From: Massilia horti
Lineage (GTDB): Bacteria; Pseudomonadota; Gammaproteobacteria; Burkholderiales; Burkholderiaceae_D
DNA: 58,751 bases
NCBI RefSeq assembly: GCF_004614195.1
Contig: NZ_SPUM01000057.1
Span: 1 to 58,751 of the forward strand
Reading direction: 5' to 3'
The first letter of the stretch is position 1; every line of letters begins with the position of its first letter. Below the pieces are notes generated by a model. That model saw only the letters and a program-made list of their open reading frames with translations. It was not told the DNA's origin and made no database searches. A program made the translations under genes and the position numbers. This document shows positions 17,497 to 25,998 of this stretch, one piece after another.

Positions 17497-18687
17497 ATGA
17501 TGCGCCGACCCGCCCTGCCCTCACGATTCACGCGCGTGACCAGATGGGTTCTGCCTGCCCTGCTGGCGCTTGCCGCGCCCGGTTGCGGCGGAGGATTTGT
17601 GGCGATCGGTTACTACGACGATGGCGACGGCTACCATGAGCATGACCATAACCATGACCAGCCCCCGCCAAAACAGCCGGACCCGGCGCCATCCGGCACC
17701 GGCCTGTTCCTGTTCGCGGGAGATGTCTGCCAGTGCGACGGCACGCTGGACGGTACCGGCCCGAGCGCGCGCCTGGACGGGCCTGCGGGAATGACCACGG
17801 ACAGCCAGGGCAACTTGTTCGTTGCCGAACGCAACAGCTCCACCATCCGCAAGGTCACGCCGCAGGCGGTGGTGACGACGGTTGCCGGCGCCGCCGGCAC
17901 GCAGGGCAGCAGCGACGGCGTCGGCCAGGGCGCGCGCTTTAATGGCCCAACCAAGCTGCAGGTGGACCGCAACGGGGTCCTGTACGTGGCCGATGCCGGC
18001 AACTCGACGATCCGCCGGGTCTCGCCGGAAGGCGTGGTGACCACGATTGCCGGTACGGCAGGCGTGTGCGGCAGCGTCGACGGCATCGCCAGCCGCGCCC
18101 AGTTCTGCAATCCGCAAGGCATCGCGCTCGACCAGCGCGGCAATATGTACGTGGCTGACACCCAGAACAATACCGTGCGCAAAATCGACGCCGCCGGCAA
18201 CGTCACCACCATTGCCGGCGCGCCGGGCCTGTGCGGCAGCGCGGATGGCCGGGGCACCGCCGCCCGGTTCTGCCAGCCGCAGGCCATTGCGCTGGACGCG
18301 CTGGGCTACCTTTACGTGGCGGATACGGCCAATTCGACCATCCGCATCATCAGCCCGCGCGGCGACGTCAGCACCCTGGGTGGCCGCCCGAACGACTGCG
18401 GCAGCGCCGACGGCAATGCGGTCACGTCGCGCTTCTGCCGCCCGGGCGATGTCGAGGTCGATGCCGCGGGCAACCTGTATGTGGCCGATACCGGCAATGC
18501 AACGATCCGGAAAATCAGCACGCGCGGGACGGTGAGCACCGTGGCCGGCGTGGCGGGCCGCAACGGCACCGTGCTGGGGCCGTTGCCGGGCGGCCTGGAC
18601 AAGCCGCAGGGCATGGCGGTGACGGGCAAGAACACGCTCGTGGTCACGTCGAACAACCTGCTGTTGAAACTCGTCCTGGCGCCCTGA
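17497..18687 (+). CDS. NHL-repeat lipoprotein
   Basis: About 396 residues. A basic start (MMRRPALPSRFTRVTRW), a hydrophobic stretch and LAAPGC give a probable lipoprotein signal, though the lipobox is imperfect. A His/Asp-rich linker (HEHDHNHDQPPPKQPDP) follows. The rest is five NHL units of about 54 residues, each with LYVADTGNSTIRK-like and VTTIAGTAG-like strands, suggesting a beta-propeller. GGAG lies 6 nt before ATG 17497. The units share DNA-level similarity, so recombination could change repeat number. Probably an envelope binding protein; ligand unknown. Confidence 0.85.
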   Translation: MMRRPALPSRFTRVTRWVLPALLALAAPGCGGGFVAIGYYDDGDGYHEHDHNHDQPPPKQPDPAPSGTGLFLFAGDVCQCDGTLDGTGPSARLDGPAGMTTDSQGNLFVAERNSSTIRKVTPQAVVTTVAGAAGTQGSSDGVGQGARFNGPTKLQVDRNGVLYVADAGNSTIRRVSPEGVVTTIAGTAGVCGSVDGIASRAQFCNPQGIALDQRGNMYVADTQNNTVRKIDAAGNVTTIAGAPGLCGSADGRGTAARFCQPQAIALDALGYLYVADTANSTIRIISPRGDVSTLGGRPNDCGSADGNAVTSRFCRPGDVEVDAAGNLYVADTGNATIRKISTRGTVSTVAGVAGRNGTVLGPLPGGLDKPQGMAVTGKNTLVVTSNNLLLKLVLAP

Positions 18688-18922
18688 CCGGCCGGCGCCC
18701 CGAACTGAGCATGGCTGCGTTGCGGCTCCTGGCCGCGCAACTGCCCCCGCCGCGCCTTGCCCTGCTCATATTGAAAAAACGCTTACTTCCGCTGCATGAT
18801 GCGATAAGTTTCCTTGCTCAGCCGTTGTAAAGACACGACTGCAGGCACCAAACCGACCAACCCTTGCGCCGTTTGCTATCTGGCGCACGGAGCAAATTCC
18901 ATTGCCGAGGTAGACTGGTGTC

Positions 18923-19795
18923 ATGAACACCACGTCCAAAAAGGTCGCTGCGGGCATGGCTGGCTTTGCCAGCGTGCTGTGGCTTGGCTTGACGGCCGCG
19001 GTGGCCGCCAGCCAGCGGCGGCTGGTGTTCAATCCCACCGTCAAGCGCGAAGTGCAAAGCCCGCGCAGCAGCGGCCACCGCACCCGTCCGGTGGTGCTGC
19101 GCGCCAAGGACGGCACCCGCCTGTGCGGCTGGCTGATGACGCCGCCGCTGCCCGGCCCGCAGCCGGCAGTGCTGTATTTCGGCGGCCGCTCCGAGGAAGT
19201 GTCGTGGGTTGCGCGCGACGCCGGCAAGTTATTCCCGGGCATGACCGTGCTCGCGATGAACTACCGCGGCTACGGCGCGTCGCAGGGCGACCCGGCCGAA
19301 ACGCACATGGTCGACGATGGCTGCATGCTGTTTGACTGGCTGGCCGCGCGCGCCCATGTCGATCCGCGCCGCATCGCGGTGGTCGGGCGCAGCCTCGGCT
19401 CCGGGGTTGCGGTCCAGGTCGCCAAGGAACGGGCGGTCCATTCGGTCGTGCTCATCACGCCCTACGACTCGATCCTGGCCATCGCCAAGCGGCGCTTTCG
19501 CGCCATGCCGATCGAATACATGCTGCGCCACCGTTTCGAATCGATCAAGTACGCGCCCTCGCTCACGGCGCCCACCTATGTGCTGCGCGCCGCGGTCGAC
19601 GACGTGATCCCGCACTCGCACACCGACCAGCTGGTGGCCAAGCTCGCCCAGCTCAAGGGCGACGACATCATCCCCGACTCGGACCACCTGAACATCCCCT
19701 ACCTCGAGGCGACCCAGCAGCGGATCGCCACCTTCCTGCACGGCCAGTTCAGCCTGCCGGCGATGATCGCGGCGGAGCACCGGCTGCCCGGCTGA
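18923..19795 (+). CDS. Membrane-anchored alpha/beta hydrolase
   Basis: A 290-residue serine hydrolase with one N-terminal hydrophobic segment (about 9-28), then an alpha/beta-hydrolase core. YFGGRSEEVSW and NYRGYGASQG are oxyanion-region strands, the nucleophile elbow is GRSLGSG, the acid lies in AAVDDVIPH and the His in DSDHLNIPY. It resembles BEM46/YqiA-like hydrolases. The preceding gap of 235 nt (18688-18922) holds no gene. Substrate unknown. Confidence 0.87.
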   Translation: MNTTSKKVAAGMAGFASVLWLGLTAAVAASQRRLVFNPTVKREVQSPRSSGHRTRPVVLRAKDGTRLCGWLMTPPLPGPQPAVLYFGGRSEEVSWVARDAGKLFPGMTVLAMNYRGYGASQGDPAETHMVDDGCMLFDWLAARAHVDPRRIAVVGRSLGSGVAVQVAKERAVHSVVLITPYDSILAIAKRRFRAMPIEYMLRHRFESIKYAPSLTAPTYVLRAAVDDVIPHSHTDQLVAKLAQLKGDDIIPDSDHLNIPYLEATQQRIATFLHGQFSLPAMIAAEHRLPG

Positions 19796-19856
19796 ACTGC
19801 CCCCGCACGGCTGTTCCGTAGCCGGCACGCGACACAAAATCCGGAAAGTTGTCTCA

Positions 19857-19927
19857 ATTTATATTTGCTCGAAATAAATTGCGAAGTAAAATCGTATTTG
19901 CCATACATAATCGGGCTGATGCATAGT
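19857..19927 (+). promoter_or_regulatory. Composite promoter of the nucleoside ABC importer
   Basis: Palindrome ATTTATA-N9-AATAAAT (19857-19879, perfect when read as CAATTTAT/ATAAATTG), then AAG, AAAA and GTATTTG at the same spacing as in the deo promoter. A -35 TTGCCA (19898-19903), an 18-bp spacer and a -10 CATAGT (19922-19927) follow. Over 37 bp (19891-19927) it matches the deo promoter at 31 positions. The predicted start is near 19934. Confidence 0.7.
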
Positions 19928-19948
19928 GGCAAGGCTGAGCTGCGAAAG

Positions 19949-20005
19949 GCTGTCAGCGCGACCACGATATCAATCGTCGAGGCCTCACCAAACTGGCCTG
20001 ACAGC
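19949..20005 (+). other. Possible three-way-junction fold in the importer leader
   Basis: GCTGTCA (19949-19955) pairs with TGACAGC (19999-20005). It encloses the hairpins ACGAT/ATCGT (19964-19977) and GGCC/GGCC (19981-19998). The leader is about 190 nt long with no reading frame of note. The deo leader can fold in a similar topology but without matching sequence, so this may be coincidence. Confidence 0.3.
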
Positions 20006-20125
20006 ATCCGCACGGCGAGCCGACGGCGGCACCGCGCTTGCTTGGCAGTGGCGATAAAGCTTGAGCAGTCCCACCCAAGCGGCTATTGCGGCAGGTACAA
20101 TATCGGATATTCCAGGAGCCAACTC

Positions 20126-21124
20126 ATGAAATTTAAGCAACTCAGCATGGCGGTCGCGGCGCTGTGCATCGCCGGCAGCGCAATGGCGGCAGCCGCGCCG
20201 AAACTGGGCATCGTGTACGACGCCGGCGGCAAGTTCGACAAGTCGTTCAACCAGTCCGCCTACGAAGGCGCGGAACGCTTCAAGAAAGAGACCGGCATTT
20301 CGTACCTGGAAGTCCAGGCCAACAGCGACACCCAGGCCGAGCAGATGCTGCGCAACCTGGCGCGCAAGAAGCTGGACCTGATCGCCGCCATCGGCTTCTC
20401 GCAGACCCAGGCCGTGCAGAAGGTCGCTGCGGAATTCCCGAACGTGCGCTTCGTGATCATCGATAGCATCGCCAAGGGCAATAACGTCAACTCCGTGATG
20501 TTCAAGGAACAGGAAGGTTCCTACCTGGTCGGCGTGGCGGCGGCGATGGCATCGAAGAGCAAAAAGCTCGGCTTTGTCGGCGGCATGGATATTCCCCTGA
20601 TCCGCGCCTTCGCCTGCGGCTACGCCCAGGGCGCCAAGGCCGAAGACAAGAAGGTTGAAATCCTGCAGAACATGGTGGGCACCACCAGCGCGGCCTGGAA
20701 CGACCCGGCCAAGGGCGGCGAACTGGCGCGTGCGCAGTTCGACCGCGGCGTGGACGTGGTGTTCGCAGTGGCCGGCGGCAGCGGCATGGGCACGCTGCAG
20801 CAAGCCAAGGAAAAGGGCAAGCTGGCGATCGGCGTGGACTCGAACCAGAACTACCTGCACCCGGGCACGATGCTGACCTCGATGGTCAAGCACGTCGACG
20901 TCGCCATCTACGACGCGTTCATGCAGGTGAAGAACGGCACCTGGAAGCCGGGCATCACCTACAAGGGCCTGGCCGAAGGCGGCGTGGACTGGGTGCTCGA
21001 CAAGGACAACCGTGCCGTGGTGACCCCGGCCATTGAAAAGCGCGTCAACGCCATCCGCGCCGACATCATCAACGGCAAGATCAAGGTCGTGGATTACCGC
21101 GCCAACAGTTCCTGCCCGATCTGA
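20126..21124 (+). CDS. BMP-family nucleoside ABC transporter, substrate-binding protein
   Basis: A 332-residue periplasmic protein. The signal peptide MKFKQLSMAVAALCIAGSAMAAA has an AMA-A cleavage site. The mature part has the BMP/PnrA signatures LGIVYDAGGKFDKSFNQSAYEG, FVIIDS, VGGMDIPLIRAFACGYAQGAK and VFAVAGGSGMGTLQQAKE, and ends near ANSSCPI. CAGGAG precedes ATG 20126. PnrA-like proteins bind purine and pyrimidine nucleosides. It heads an importer operon; a strong hairpin after it probably makes the binding protein more abundant than the rest. Confidence 0.94.
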   Translation: MKFKQLSMAVAALCIAGSAMAAAAPKLGIVYDAGGKFDKSFNQSAYEGAERFKKETGISYLEVQANSDTQAEQMLRNLARKKLDLIAAIGFSQTQAVQKVAAEFPNVRFVIIDSIAKGNNVNSVMFKEQEGSYLVGVAAAMASKSKKLGFVGGMDIPLIRAFACGYAQGAKAEDKKVEILQNMVGTTSAAWNDPAKGGELARAQFDRGVDVVFAVAGGSGMGTLQQAKEKGKLAIGVDSNQNYLHPGTMLTSMVKHVDVAIYDAFMQVKNGTWKPGITYKGLAEGGVDWVLDKDNRAVVTPAIEKRVNAIRADIINGKIKVVDYRANSSCPI

Positions 21125-21179
21125 TCCCTTTTGTAGCCTGAGGGGTAGCCTGACGACGGGCCACCAAAGCCAAAAACCC

Positions 21180-21213
21180 ACCGCGCCGGTACTTGCCGGC
21201 GCGGTGCGCTTTT
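21180..21213 (+). terminator. Hairpin between binding-protein and ATPase genes
   Basis: A 10-bp perfect stem ACCGCGCCGG/CCGGCGCGGT (21180-21205) with a 6-nt loop, followed by GCGC and four T. Placed directly after the first gene of an ABC operon, it probably acts as a partial terminator or an mRNA stabiliser. Confidence 0.65.
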
Positions 21214-21247
21214 GAATGAATGGTTTTTATATTTACTACTGATCGCA

Positions 21248-22777
21248 ATGCAGCCAGCCGTAGAATTTCGCAACATAAGCAAGGCCTTCGGGCCGGTGCA
21301 AGCGAACGCTGACGTCAGCTTCTCGATCGCCAAGGGCTCGATCCACGGCGTGATCGGCGAGAACGGCGCCGGCAAATCCACCCTGATGAGCATCCTGTAC
21401 GGCTATTACAACGCCGACAGCGGCCAGCTCCTGATCGACGGCCAGGAGCGCACCATCCGCACCAGCCAGGAAGCGATCGCGCTTGGCATCGGCATGGTGC
21501 ACCAGCACTTCATGCTGGTCGAGAACATGACCGTGCTCGACAACGTGATGCTGGGCGCCGAAGGCGGCTTCAAGCTCGCCGGCCAGCGCGCGCAAACCGA
21601 AGCGAAGCTGCGCGAAATCTGCGAGCGTTATCGCCTGGACGTCGATCCGCTGGCCACGATCTCGGACCTGTCGGTGGGCGCGCAGCAGCGCGTCGAGATC
21701 CTCAAGCAGATCTACCGCAGCGCCAACATCCTGATCCTCGACGAGCCGACCGCGGTCCTGACCGCGCAGGAAACCGCGTCGCTGTTCGAAATCCTGCGCC
21801 TCTTCAAGGAACAGGGCAAGACCATCATCCTGATCACCCACAAGCTGCAGGAGATCATGGACATCACCGACCAGGTGACCGTGATGCGCGCCGGCCGCGT
21901 GGTGGGCGCGGTGGCCACCGCCGACACCTCCCGCGAGCAGCTGGCCGGCATGATGGTCGGCCGCCCGATCCAGAGCGAACTGCCGCGCGCGCCCTACAAT
22001 CCGGGCGCCGCAGTGCTCCAGGTCTCCGGCCTGCAGCTGGAAGACAAGAACAAGGTCAGACTGCTGGCCGACATCGACCTCACCGTGCGCGCCGGCGAAA
22101 TCGTCGCGATCGCGGGCGTCTCGGGCAACGGCCAGAGCGAACTGATGGAGATCCTGTCCGGCATGCGCCTGCCCAGCAGCGGCCGGGTCGACTTCCTGGG
22201 CAAAGAGCTGCCGTTCGACGGCCGCTCCAACGCCGACGGCCTGCCCGCCACATTCCGCAACCTGGGCATCGGCCACGTGCCGGAAGACCGCCTGCGCGAT
22301 GGCGTGATCAAGGACTTCTCGGTCATGCACAACACCGTGTTCGGCTACCACGACCGCGTCACCAACGGCTGGGGCCTGTTCAACTTCGACGCGATCGCCA
22401 AGCGCTGCGCGCACCTGATCGAAGCGTTCGACGTGCGCCCGAAAAACGCGGACATGCGCATTGGCCTGCTCTCCGGCGGCAACCAGCAGAAGGTCGTGAT
22501 CGCGCGCGAAGTGTCGGCGCAGCCGAAGCTGCTGCTGGTCGGCCAGCCGACGCGCGGCGTGGACATCGGCACCATCGAAAGCATCCACACCCAGCTCCTG
22601 CGCCTGCGCGACGAAGGCGTGGCGATCCTGCTGGTGTCAGTGGAACTGGAGGAAGTACGCGCGCTGGCCGACCGCATCGTCGTGATGTCGGGCGGCCGCA
22701 TCACGGGCGAGCTGCAGATTGACGAATTCGACACCACCCGCATTGGTCTGTTGATGGGCGGGATGCACAAATCATGA
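21248..22777 (+). CDS. Nucleoside ABC transporter, double-ATPase subunit
   Basis: A 509-residue protein with two ATPase modules (about 1-245 and 258-505), as in the RbsA/YufO/NupA group. Module 1: Walker A GENGAGKST, signature SVGAQQRVEI, Walker B ILILDEPT. Module 2: GVSGNGQSE in place of a classical Walker A, signature LSGGNQQKVV, and LLLVGQPTRGVD in the Walker B position. The degenerate second site is normal for this class. ATG 21248 was preferred to ATG 21212 because the family begins near VEFRNISKAFG. It overlaps the next permease gene by 4 nt. Confidence 0.95.
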   Translation: MQPAVEFRNISKAFGPVQANADVSFSIAKGSIHGVIGENGAGKSTLMSILYGYYNADSGQLLIDGQERTIRTSQEAIALGIGMVHQHFMLVENMTVLDNVMLGAEGGFKLAGQRAQTEAKLREICERYRLDVDPLATISDLSVGAQQRVEILKQIYRSANILILDEPTAVLTAQETASLFEILRLFKEQGKTIILITHKLQEIMDITDQVTVMRAGRVVGAVATADTSREQLAGMMVGRPIQSELPRAPYNPGAAVLQVSGLQLEDKNKVRLLADIDLTVRAGEIVAIAGVSGNGQSELMEILSGMRLPSSGRVDFLGKELPFDGRSNADGLPATFRNLGIGHVPEDRLRDGVIKDFSVMHNTVFGYHDRVTNGWGLFNFDAIAKRCAHLIEAFDVRPKNADMRIGLLSGGNQQKVVIAREVSAQPKLLLVGQPTRGVDIGTIESIHTQLLRLRDEGVAILLVSVELEEVRALADRIVVMSGGRITGELQIDEFDTTRIGLLMGGMHKS

Positions 22778-23859
22778 AAACGACTGAACTCCCACGCTGG
22801 GCCACTGGCGTTGTCCTGCCCCTCCTGAATTTGCTGTCGGCGCTGCTGGTGGCCGCGCTGGTGATCCACCTGCTCGGCGAAAGCCCGGTCGAATCGCTCG
22901 GCATCCTGTTCGATAGCGCCGTTCTCAACCCGGAAGGCCTGTCCTATACGCTGTTCTACGCCAGCACCTTCATCTTCACTGGCCTGGCGGTTTCGGTGGC
23001 GATGAAAGCGGGCCTGTTCAACATCGGCGCCGAAGGCCAGATGTACTTCGGCGGCCTGGGGCTGACGCTGGCCATGCTCGCGTTCGACCACACCCTGTCC
23101 GCCTGGCTCCTGATCCCGGCGGCGATGCTCGGCGCCGCCCTGTTCGGCGCGCTGTGGGCCTTCATCCCCGGCTACCTGCAGGCCAAGCGCGGCAGCCACG
23201 TGGTGGTCACGACCATCATGTTCAACTTCATCGCCGCGAGCCTGATGAACTTCATCATCGTCAAGTACCTGATTCCGGACGGCGAGCAGAACCCCGCCTC
23301 GCGCGTGTTCACCCACGCCGCCGAGATGCCGCGCCTGTCGAGCTGGTTCCCGGTCCTGGGCGATACGCCGCTGAACGTCAGCTTCCTGATCGCGATCGCC
23401 GCGCTGGCGATCTACGGCGTGATGGTATGGCGCTCGTCGTGGGGCTACCAGCTGCGCGCCACCGGCCTGAACCAGCATGCCGCCCACTACGCGGGCGTGA
23501 AGATCAGCCGCATGATCGTCAATGCCATGCTCATTTCCGGCGCGCTGGCGGGCCTGGCCGCGGTCAACTCGATCCTCGGCTCGACCCACTACCTGTCGCT
23601 GAACTTCCCGGCCGGCGCCGGCTTCATCGGCATCGCGATCGCGCTCATGGGGCGCCAGCACCCGATCGGCATCTTCCTCTCGTCGGTGCTGTTCGGCGCG
23701 CTGATCCAGGGCGGCTTCGACCTGTCGCTCGAAAAACCGAACATTCCGCAGGAGACCTTCATCTTCATCCAGGGCCTGATCATCCTGTTCTGCGGGGCGA
23801 TGGAAAACCTCTACGCGCCAGCCATCCTTAAACTGATCAACGTAACACGCAAGGGATAA
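22774..23859 (+). CDS. Nucleoside ABC transporter permease 1
   Basis: A 361-residue inner-membrane permease of the BPD_transp_2 family with about nine to ten helices. NIGAEGQMYFGGLG is the diagnostic motif near the end of helix 3; the ATPase-contact region includes YQLRATGLNQHAAHYAGV, and LNFPAGAGFIGIAIALMG follows. It pairs with the second permease encoded 3 nt downstream to form the heterodimeric channel. Confidence 0.95.
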   Translation: MKTTELPRWATGVVLPLLNLLSALLVAALVIHLLGESPVESLGILFDSAVLNPEGLSYTLFYASTFIFTGLAVSVAMKAGLFNIGAEGQMYFGGLGLTLAMLAFDHTLSAWLLIPAAMLGAALFGALWAFIPGYLQAKRGSHVVVTTIMFNFIAASLMNFIIVKYLIPDGEQNPASRVFTHAAEMPRLSSWFPVLGDTPLNVSFLIAIAALAIYGVMVWRSSWGYQLRATGLNQHAAHYAGVKISRMIVNAMLISGALAGLAAVNSILGSTHYLSLNFPAGAGFIGIAIALMGRQHPIGIFLSSVLFGALIQGGFDLSLEKPNIPQETFIFIQGLIILFCGAMENLYAPAILKLINVTRKG

Positions 23860-23862
23860 GCC

Positions 23863-24831
23863 ATGCTGGAAGACCTTCATATCGCCAGTATCGTGGTCTC
23901 CACGATCCGCAACGCGCCGGTGCTGATGTTCGCAGCCATGGCCGGCCTGTTCGCGGAAAGGAGCGGCGTCGTCGACATTGGCCTCGAGGGCAAGATCCTC
24001 GCCTCGGCCTTCGTCTCGGCAGCCGTCGCCTACGTCACCAAGAATCCTTACTACGGGGTGCTCGCGGCGATCCTGGTATCGAGCGCGCTCGCCATGATCC
24101 AGGCCTTCGTCTCGATCACCCAGAAGGGCAACCAGCTGGTGGCCGGCATCGCGATCAACATCGCCATGAGCGGCCTGACCTTCGTGGTGGCGCAATTCTT
24201 CTTCCAGCAAGGCGGCCGCACGCCGGAGCTGGGCGACGCGCGCCTGCCCGAGGTGATCCTGCCCGGCGCCGCGGCGCTGGAAAACGTGCCGTTCATCGGC
24301 TGGTTCTACGGCCATGTGATCGGCGGGCACTCGATCCTGGTGTACCTGGCGTTCCTGCTGCTGCCGATCGTGCACTGGGTGCTCTACCACAGCCGCTTCG
24401 GCCTGCGCCTGCGCGCCTGCGGCGAGAACCCGCACGCGGCCGACGCGGCCGGCGTATCGGTCGAGCGCACGCGTTACATGGCCATGCTGGTGGCCGGCGT
24501 CCTGTGCTCGTTCTCGGGCGCCTACCTGGCGATCGTCCAGAGCGGCTTCTTCCTGCGCGACATGTCGGCCGGCGCCGGCTACCTGGCGCTGACCGCGCTC
24601 GTGTTCGGTAACTGGCGTCCGCTGCAAACGGTGCTCGGCTGCCTGATGTTCGGCTTCTTCTCCGCAGTGCAGATCCAGATCGAAGGTGTCGACCTGCCGG
24701 TCGTGGGACGCATTCCGGGTTCGCTGATCCAGATGATCCCGTACGTCGTGACCGTGGTCGTGCTGGCCGGCCTGATGGCCAAGTCGGTGGCGCCGAAGGC
24801 GATCGGCAAGCCGTTCGTCAAATCCCGCTAA
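23863..24831 (+). CDS. Nucleoside ABC transporter permease 2
   Basis: A 322-residue BPD_transp_2 permease, shorter partner of the pair: FAAMAGLFAERSGVVDIGLEGKIL near the N terminus is the family signature, with GLRLRACGENPHAADAAGV as the ATPase-contact loop and AGAGYLALTALVFGNW near the C terminus. It ends the importer operon and is followed by a 12-bp hairpin. Confidence 0.95.
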   Translation: MLEDLHIASIVVSTIRNAPVLMFAAMAGLFAERSGVVDIGLEGKILASAFVSAAVAYVTKNPYYGVLAAILVSSALAMIQAFVSITQKGNQLVAGIAINIAMSGLTFVVAQFFFQQGGRTPELGDARLPEVILPGAAALENVPFIGWFYGHVIGGHSILVYLAFLLLPIVHWVLYHSRFGLRLRACGENPHAADAAGVSVERTRYMAMLVAGVLCSFSGAYLAIVQSGFFLRDMSAGAGYLALTALVFGNWRPLQTVLGCLMFGFFSAVQIQIEGVDLPVVGRIPGSLIQMIPYVVTVVVLAGLMAKSVAPKAIGKPFVKSR

Positions 24832-24844
24832 GCCGCGGTATTGG

Positions 24845-24875
24845 CCAGGGTGCGCTTTTTCTGAGCGCACCCTGG
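24845..24875 (+). terminator. Hairpin at the end of the importer operon
   Basis: A perfect 12-bp stem CCAGGGTGCGCT/AGCGCACCCTGG with a 7-nt T-rich loop, starting 14 nt after the last permease stop. No T-run follows, so it may block nucleases rather than end transcription alone. The rest of the gap to 24991 holds no clear gene. Confidence 0.55.
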
Positions 24876-24991
24876 GCGCAGCCTGTCCTACCTCTCCTGC
24901 CCTGCCGTTGTAATCTCTTCCGATCTTCTTGCCGCTCACGCCCATCGCGTGCAGCACATGCTCGTTGCCGCTTTTGCAGGACCCACTTCTG

Positions 24992-25486
24992 CTAGGCGTG
25001 GACCTTATTGGCGGACGCGTCCCAGCCGCCCATTGTGCTGCCGCCAGCACCGCCGCCGATCTTCTGTTGCGTGTACGTGGATTTGATCCTGGCGTAAGCC
25101 AAGTGAACCGTCTCAGCAAGCGTTCCGCCGTTGCCGCTGTTCGGATGGAACTTGGAAATCATCACGTTCTCCAGTTCCAGCTTGAAGTAGCAGATCGGCT
25201 TGCCTTCGCCATCGGCCCGATAGAACTCGAACACTGCCTTGGGGATCGTCTTGCCCATCGCGCAGTGCTGGAACAGAATCGGGGAAGCCAAGTCGGCCAG
25301 CTTGTCGAAACTGACCACGGACAGGTCAGCCTTGGCGTTGGTGTGACCGCCGGCTGTCGAAATGGACGTGGCCCGCGGCTGGTTCACGCTCCAGTCCACG
25401 TTCCTGACCTCGATCCATCCCTTGTGCTTCTCGTCGTTCGATTCGCCCTTGATGTCTGCGATTTGCAGGTATGCGTCGATTGCCAT
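24992..25486 (-). CDS. hcp: Hcp-family type VI secretion tube protein (orphan)
   Basis: A 164-residue Hcp1-type protein: MAIDAYLQIADIKGES at the N terminus, GWIEVRNVDWSVNQPRA, GKTIPKAVFEFYRADG and FKLELENVMISKFHP are typical of the hexameric ring. GGAGA lies 8 nt before ATG 25486. No other T6SS structural gene is visible, so this is an orphan copy, as many Hcp genes are. It may serve a system elsewhere, for example to carry a specific effector. The C terminus adds a Gly-rich tail (GGGAGGSTMGGWD). Confidence 0.9.
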   Translation of the reverse strand: MAIDAYLQIADIKGESNDEKHKGWIEVRNVDWSVNQPRATSISTAGGHTNAKADLSVVSFDKLADLASPILFQHCAMGKTIPKAVFEFYRADGEGKPICYFKLELENVMISKFHPNSGNGGTLAETVHLAYARIKSTYTQQKIGGGAGGSTMGGWDASANKVHA

Positions 25487-25689
25487 TGCTGTCTCCAATT
25501 GAAGTAATGGGAACAACAATGTTGCCAACTTGGCCAGCCTCCCGTTTGATGTTAATCATCTTCTACGGGGAAAAAAGGACAAGGGGACTAGACTGGCAGT
25601 GGCGGCATTCTTGGGGACCGCTCACGTAACGTGAATCAACCGCATGTCGAAGGCGTGACTATGCCTCGCCGAAACATGCGATAAAGAAA

Positions 25690-25762
25690 CGCAAAACGCG
25701 ATGCAATGTTGGCCAAGCGCCACCGCTGGCGCCTCTAACCGTGAATTGCGCTGCGTTTTGCG
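25690..25762. repeat. Inverted repeat with internal hairpin
   Basis: Outer arms CGCAAAACGC (25690-25699) and GCGTTTTGCG (25753-25762) flank a hairpin GCGCCA-CCGC-TGGCGC (25717-25732). The unit lies in the 512-nt gene-free gap 25487-25998 beside a GTAG-tipped palindrome pair, suggesting a composite of small mobile repeats. Confidence 0.6.
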
Positions 25763-25802
25763 TGATTCATCCTACGGGGCGGCACGTCGCTTTGCAATGC
25801 CC

Positions 25803-25917
25803 GTTAGGGTGGGCGGGTTTCCCGCCCACGCGTTCAACTAACAGGGAAACTGTTCGGATATGGCCGGTGATCGCTGAACGCGTGGGCAGGAAACCTGCCC
25901 ACCCTACAACGGCGCAT
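25803..25917. repeat. Second REP-like family, inverted pair
   Basis: A 115-bp unit with ends GTTAGGGTGGGCGGGTTTCC and (read inward from the right) GTAGGGTGGGCAGGTTTCC. Each forms a hairpin such as GTGGGCAGG-TTT-CCTGCCCAC followed by GCGTTCA. The design (GTAG tip, hairpin, short tail, two inverted units around a linker) parallels the other family at 28-131 but the stem sequence differs. Confidence 0.75.
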
Positions 25918-25998
25918 AGACCAGAAGGAGCGAGTCGTTGGGGGCTTCGCGCGCAGTTCATGGGGACGCCAAAACGCCCCCAGGCACACGCACAAATA

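Noticed and set aside
19891..19927. Riboswitch interpretation of the 37-bp block shared with the deo promoter
   Set aside because: The importer copy can pair TTGCCA with TGGCAA, but the deo copy cannot, and the block contains consistently spaced -35 and -10 boxes in three loci, so a promoter explains it better.
22345..25119. A long minus-strand frame across the importer permeases with a fragment GVSGKKIGRDYNG near 24.9 kb
   Set aside because: It is antisense to the permease genes; the short stretch downstream of hcp has no start, ribosome site or recognised family.
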